DNA from: Cyclobacteriaceae bacterium
GTDB taxonomy: Bacteria > Bacteroidota > Bacteroidia > Cytophagales > Cyclobacteriaceae
Direction of reading: 5' to 3'
Assembly (NCBI GenBank): GCA_030589835.1
Contig: JAUUZS010000365.1
Span: 1 to 5,039 of the forward strand
DNA: 5,039 nucleotides
Below, piece by piece: positions 4,721-5,039 of the stretch. The position numbers were made by a program, and so were the translations under genes. Each line of letters starts with the position of its first letter. Positions within the stretch are counted from its first letter, which is position 1. Below the pieces are notes generated by a model, which worked only from the letters and a program-made list of their open reading frames with translations, did no database searches and had not been told where the DNA came from.

Positions 4721-5039
4721 GTGAAAGATTTAAGCATCATATTTATGGGTACACCGGAGTTTGCAGTCGAAAGCTTGAAAAAGCTTGTTGAAGGCAAATT
4801 CAATGTAGTGGCGGTGGTTACAGCTCCAGACAAACCAAAAGGACGAGGCCAGAAATTGTCCATTTCGCCGGTGAAGGAATATGCACTAATGCAAAATATA
4901 GCGGTACTTCAACCTACGAATTTGAAGTCAGCAGAATTTAATAAGGAACTCAAAAGTTATCGTGCAAACCTCCAGGTAGTAGTGGCATTCCGAATGCTTC
5001 CGGAGGTAGTTTGGTCGATGCCGGAATACGGAACATTTA
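4721..5039 (+). CDS. fmt: Methionyl-tRNA formyltransferase, N-terminal part (cut by window end)
   Basis: Fmt formylates the amino group of initiator Met-tRNA using 10-formyltetrahydrofolate, in the cytoplasm. The first 106 codons are open to the window edge and translate to a clear Fmt N-terminus: IIFMGTPEFAV (6-16), a TAPDKPKGRGQKL segment (34-46) with the following SPVKEYA, QPTNLK, and VVVAFRMLPEVVW near the end. The formyl-folate site (the Asn-x-His-x-SLLP region) would follow just beyond the edge. About one third of the family's usual length of some 310 residues is present. The start is GTG 4721: the only in-frame upstream codons back to the stop of the previous gene contain no start, and the first strand would be lost if ATG 4745 were used. 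It lies 21 bp after namZ on the same strand with no terminator between them. Confidence 0.95.
   Translation, partial: MKDLSIIFMGTPEFAVESLKKLVEGKFNVVAVVTAPDKPKGRGQKLSISPVKEYALMQNIAVLQPTNLKSAEFNKELKSYRANLQVVVAFRMLPEVVWSMPEYGTF

Overview
The window reads as a chromosomal segment of a Bacteroidota bacterium, probably of the Cytophagales type. The evidence is the low-to-moderate GC content, the absence of Shine-Dalgarno sequences before nearly every start, the sequence style of the LolC/E-like permease and the NamZ (DUF1343) protein, and a short heptanucleotide tandem repeat in the left intergenic region. Seven protein-coding genes are supported. Six are complete, and the seventh (fmt) runs off the right edge. 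No RNA genes, CRISPR array, insertion sequence or prophage are visible.

Layout. Bases 1-193 are non-coding and hold a near-perfect 16-bp palindrome, a run of 7-bp GAAGACC repeats, and a GTAC-based inverted repeat that looks like the operator of the following toxin-antitoxin operon. Bases 194-720 (+) encode a Phd/YefM antitoxin and a Txe/YoeB mRNA-interferase toxin, joined by an ATGA overlap. The toxin stop codon directly abuts the stop codon of a convergent GmhB-like heptose-bisphosphate phosphatase (721-1242, -), whose zinc loop is mostly lost. A 131-bp AT-rich divergent region separates this from a polyprenol-phosphate mannosyltransferase (DPM1-type GT2, 1374-2111, +). A 152-bp convergent gap follows, then a LolC/LolE-type ABC permease (2264-3481, -). 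Only 57 bp away, in the opposite direction, lie a probable lipoprotein of the NamZ exo-N-acetylmuramidase family (3539-4699, +) and the 5' third of fmt (4721 to the window end, +).

How the genes fit together. Most of the region concerns the cell envelope: heptose phosphate for glycan or LPS precursors (GmhB), lipid-linked mannose donor (DPM), lipoprotein trafficking (LolC/E-like) and murein glycan trimming (NamZ). Fmt belongs to translation initiation and seems only positionally linked to namZ, which is 21 bp upstream. The toxin-antitoxin pair is the single clearly accessory element. I see no strong evidence of a new multi-gene system. The points most worth a second look are the zinc-less GmhB, the TA operator architecture, the heptamer repeat, and the tight divergent pairing of a lipoprotein-export permease with a lipoprotein murein hydrolase. 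Three of the seven genes (DPM, permease, fmt) use GTG or TTG starts.
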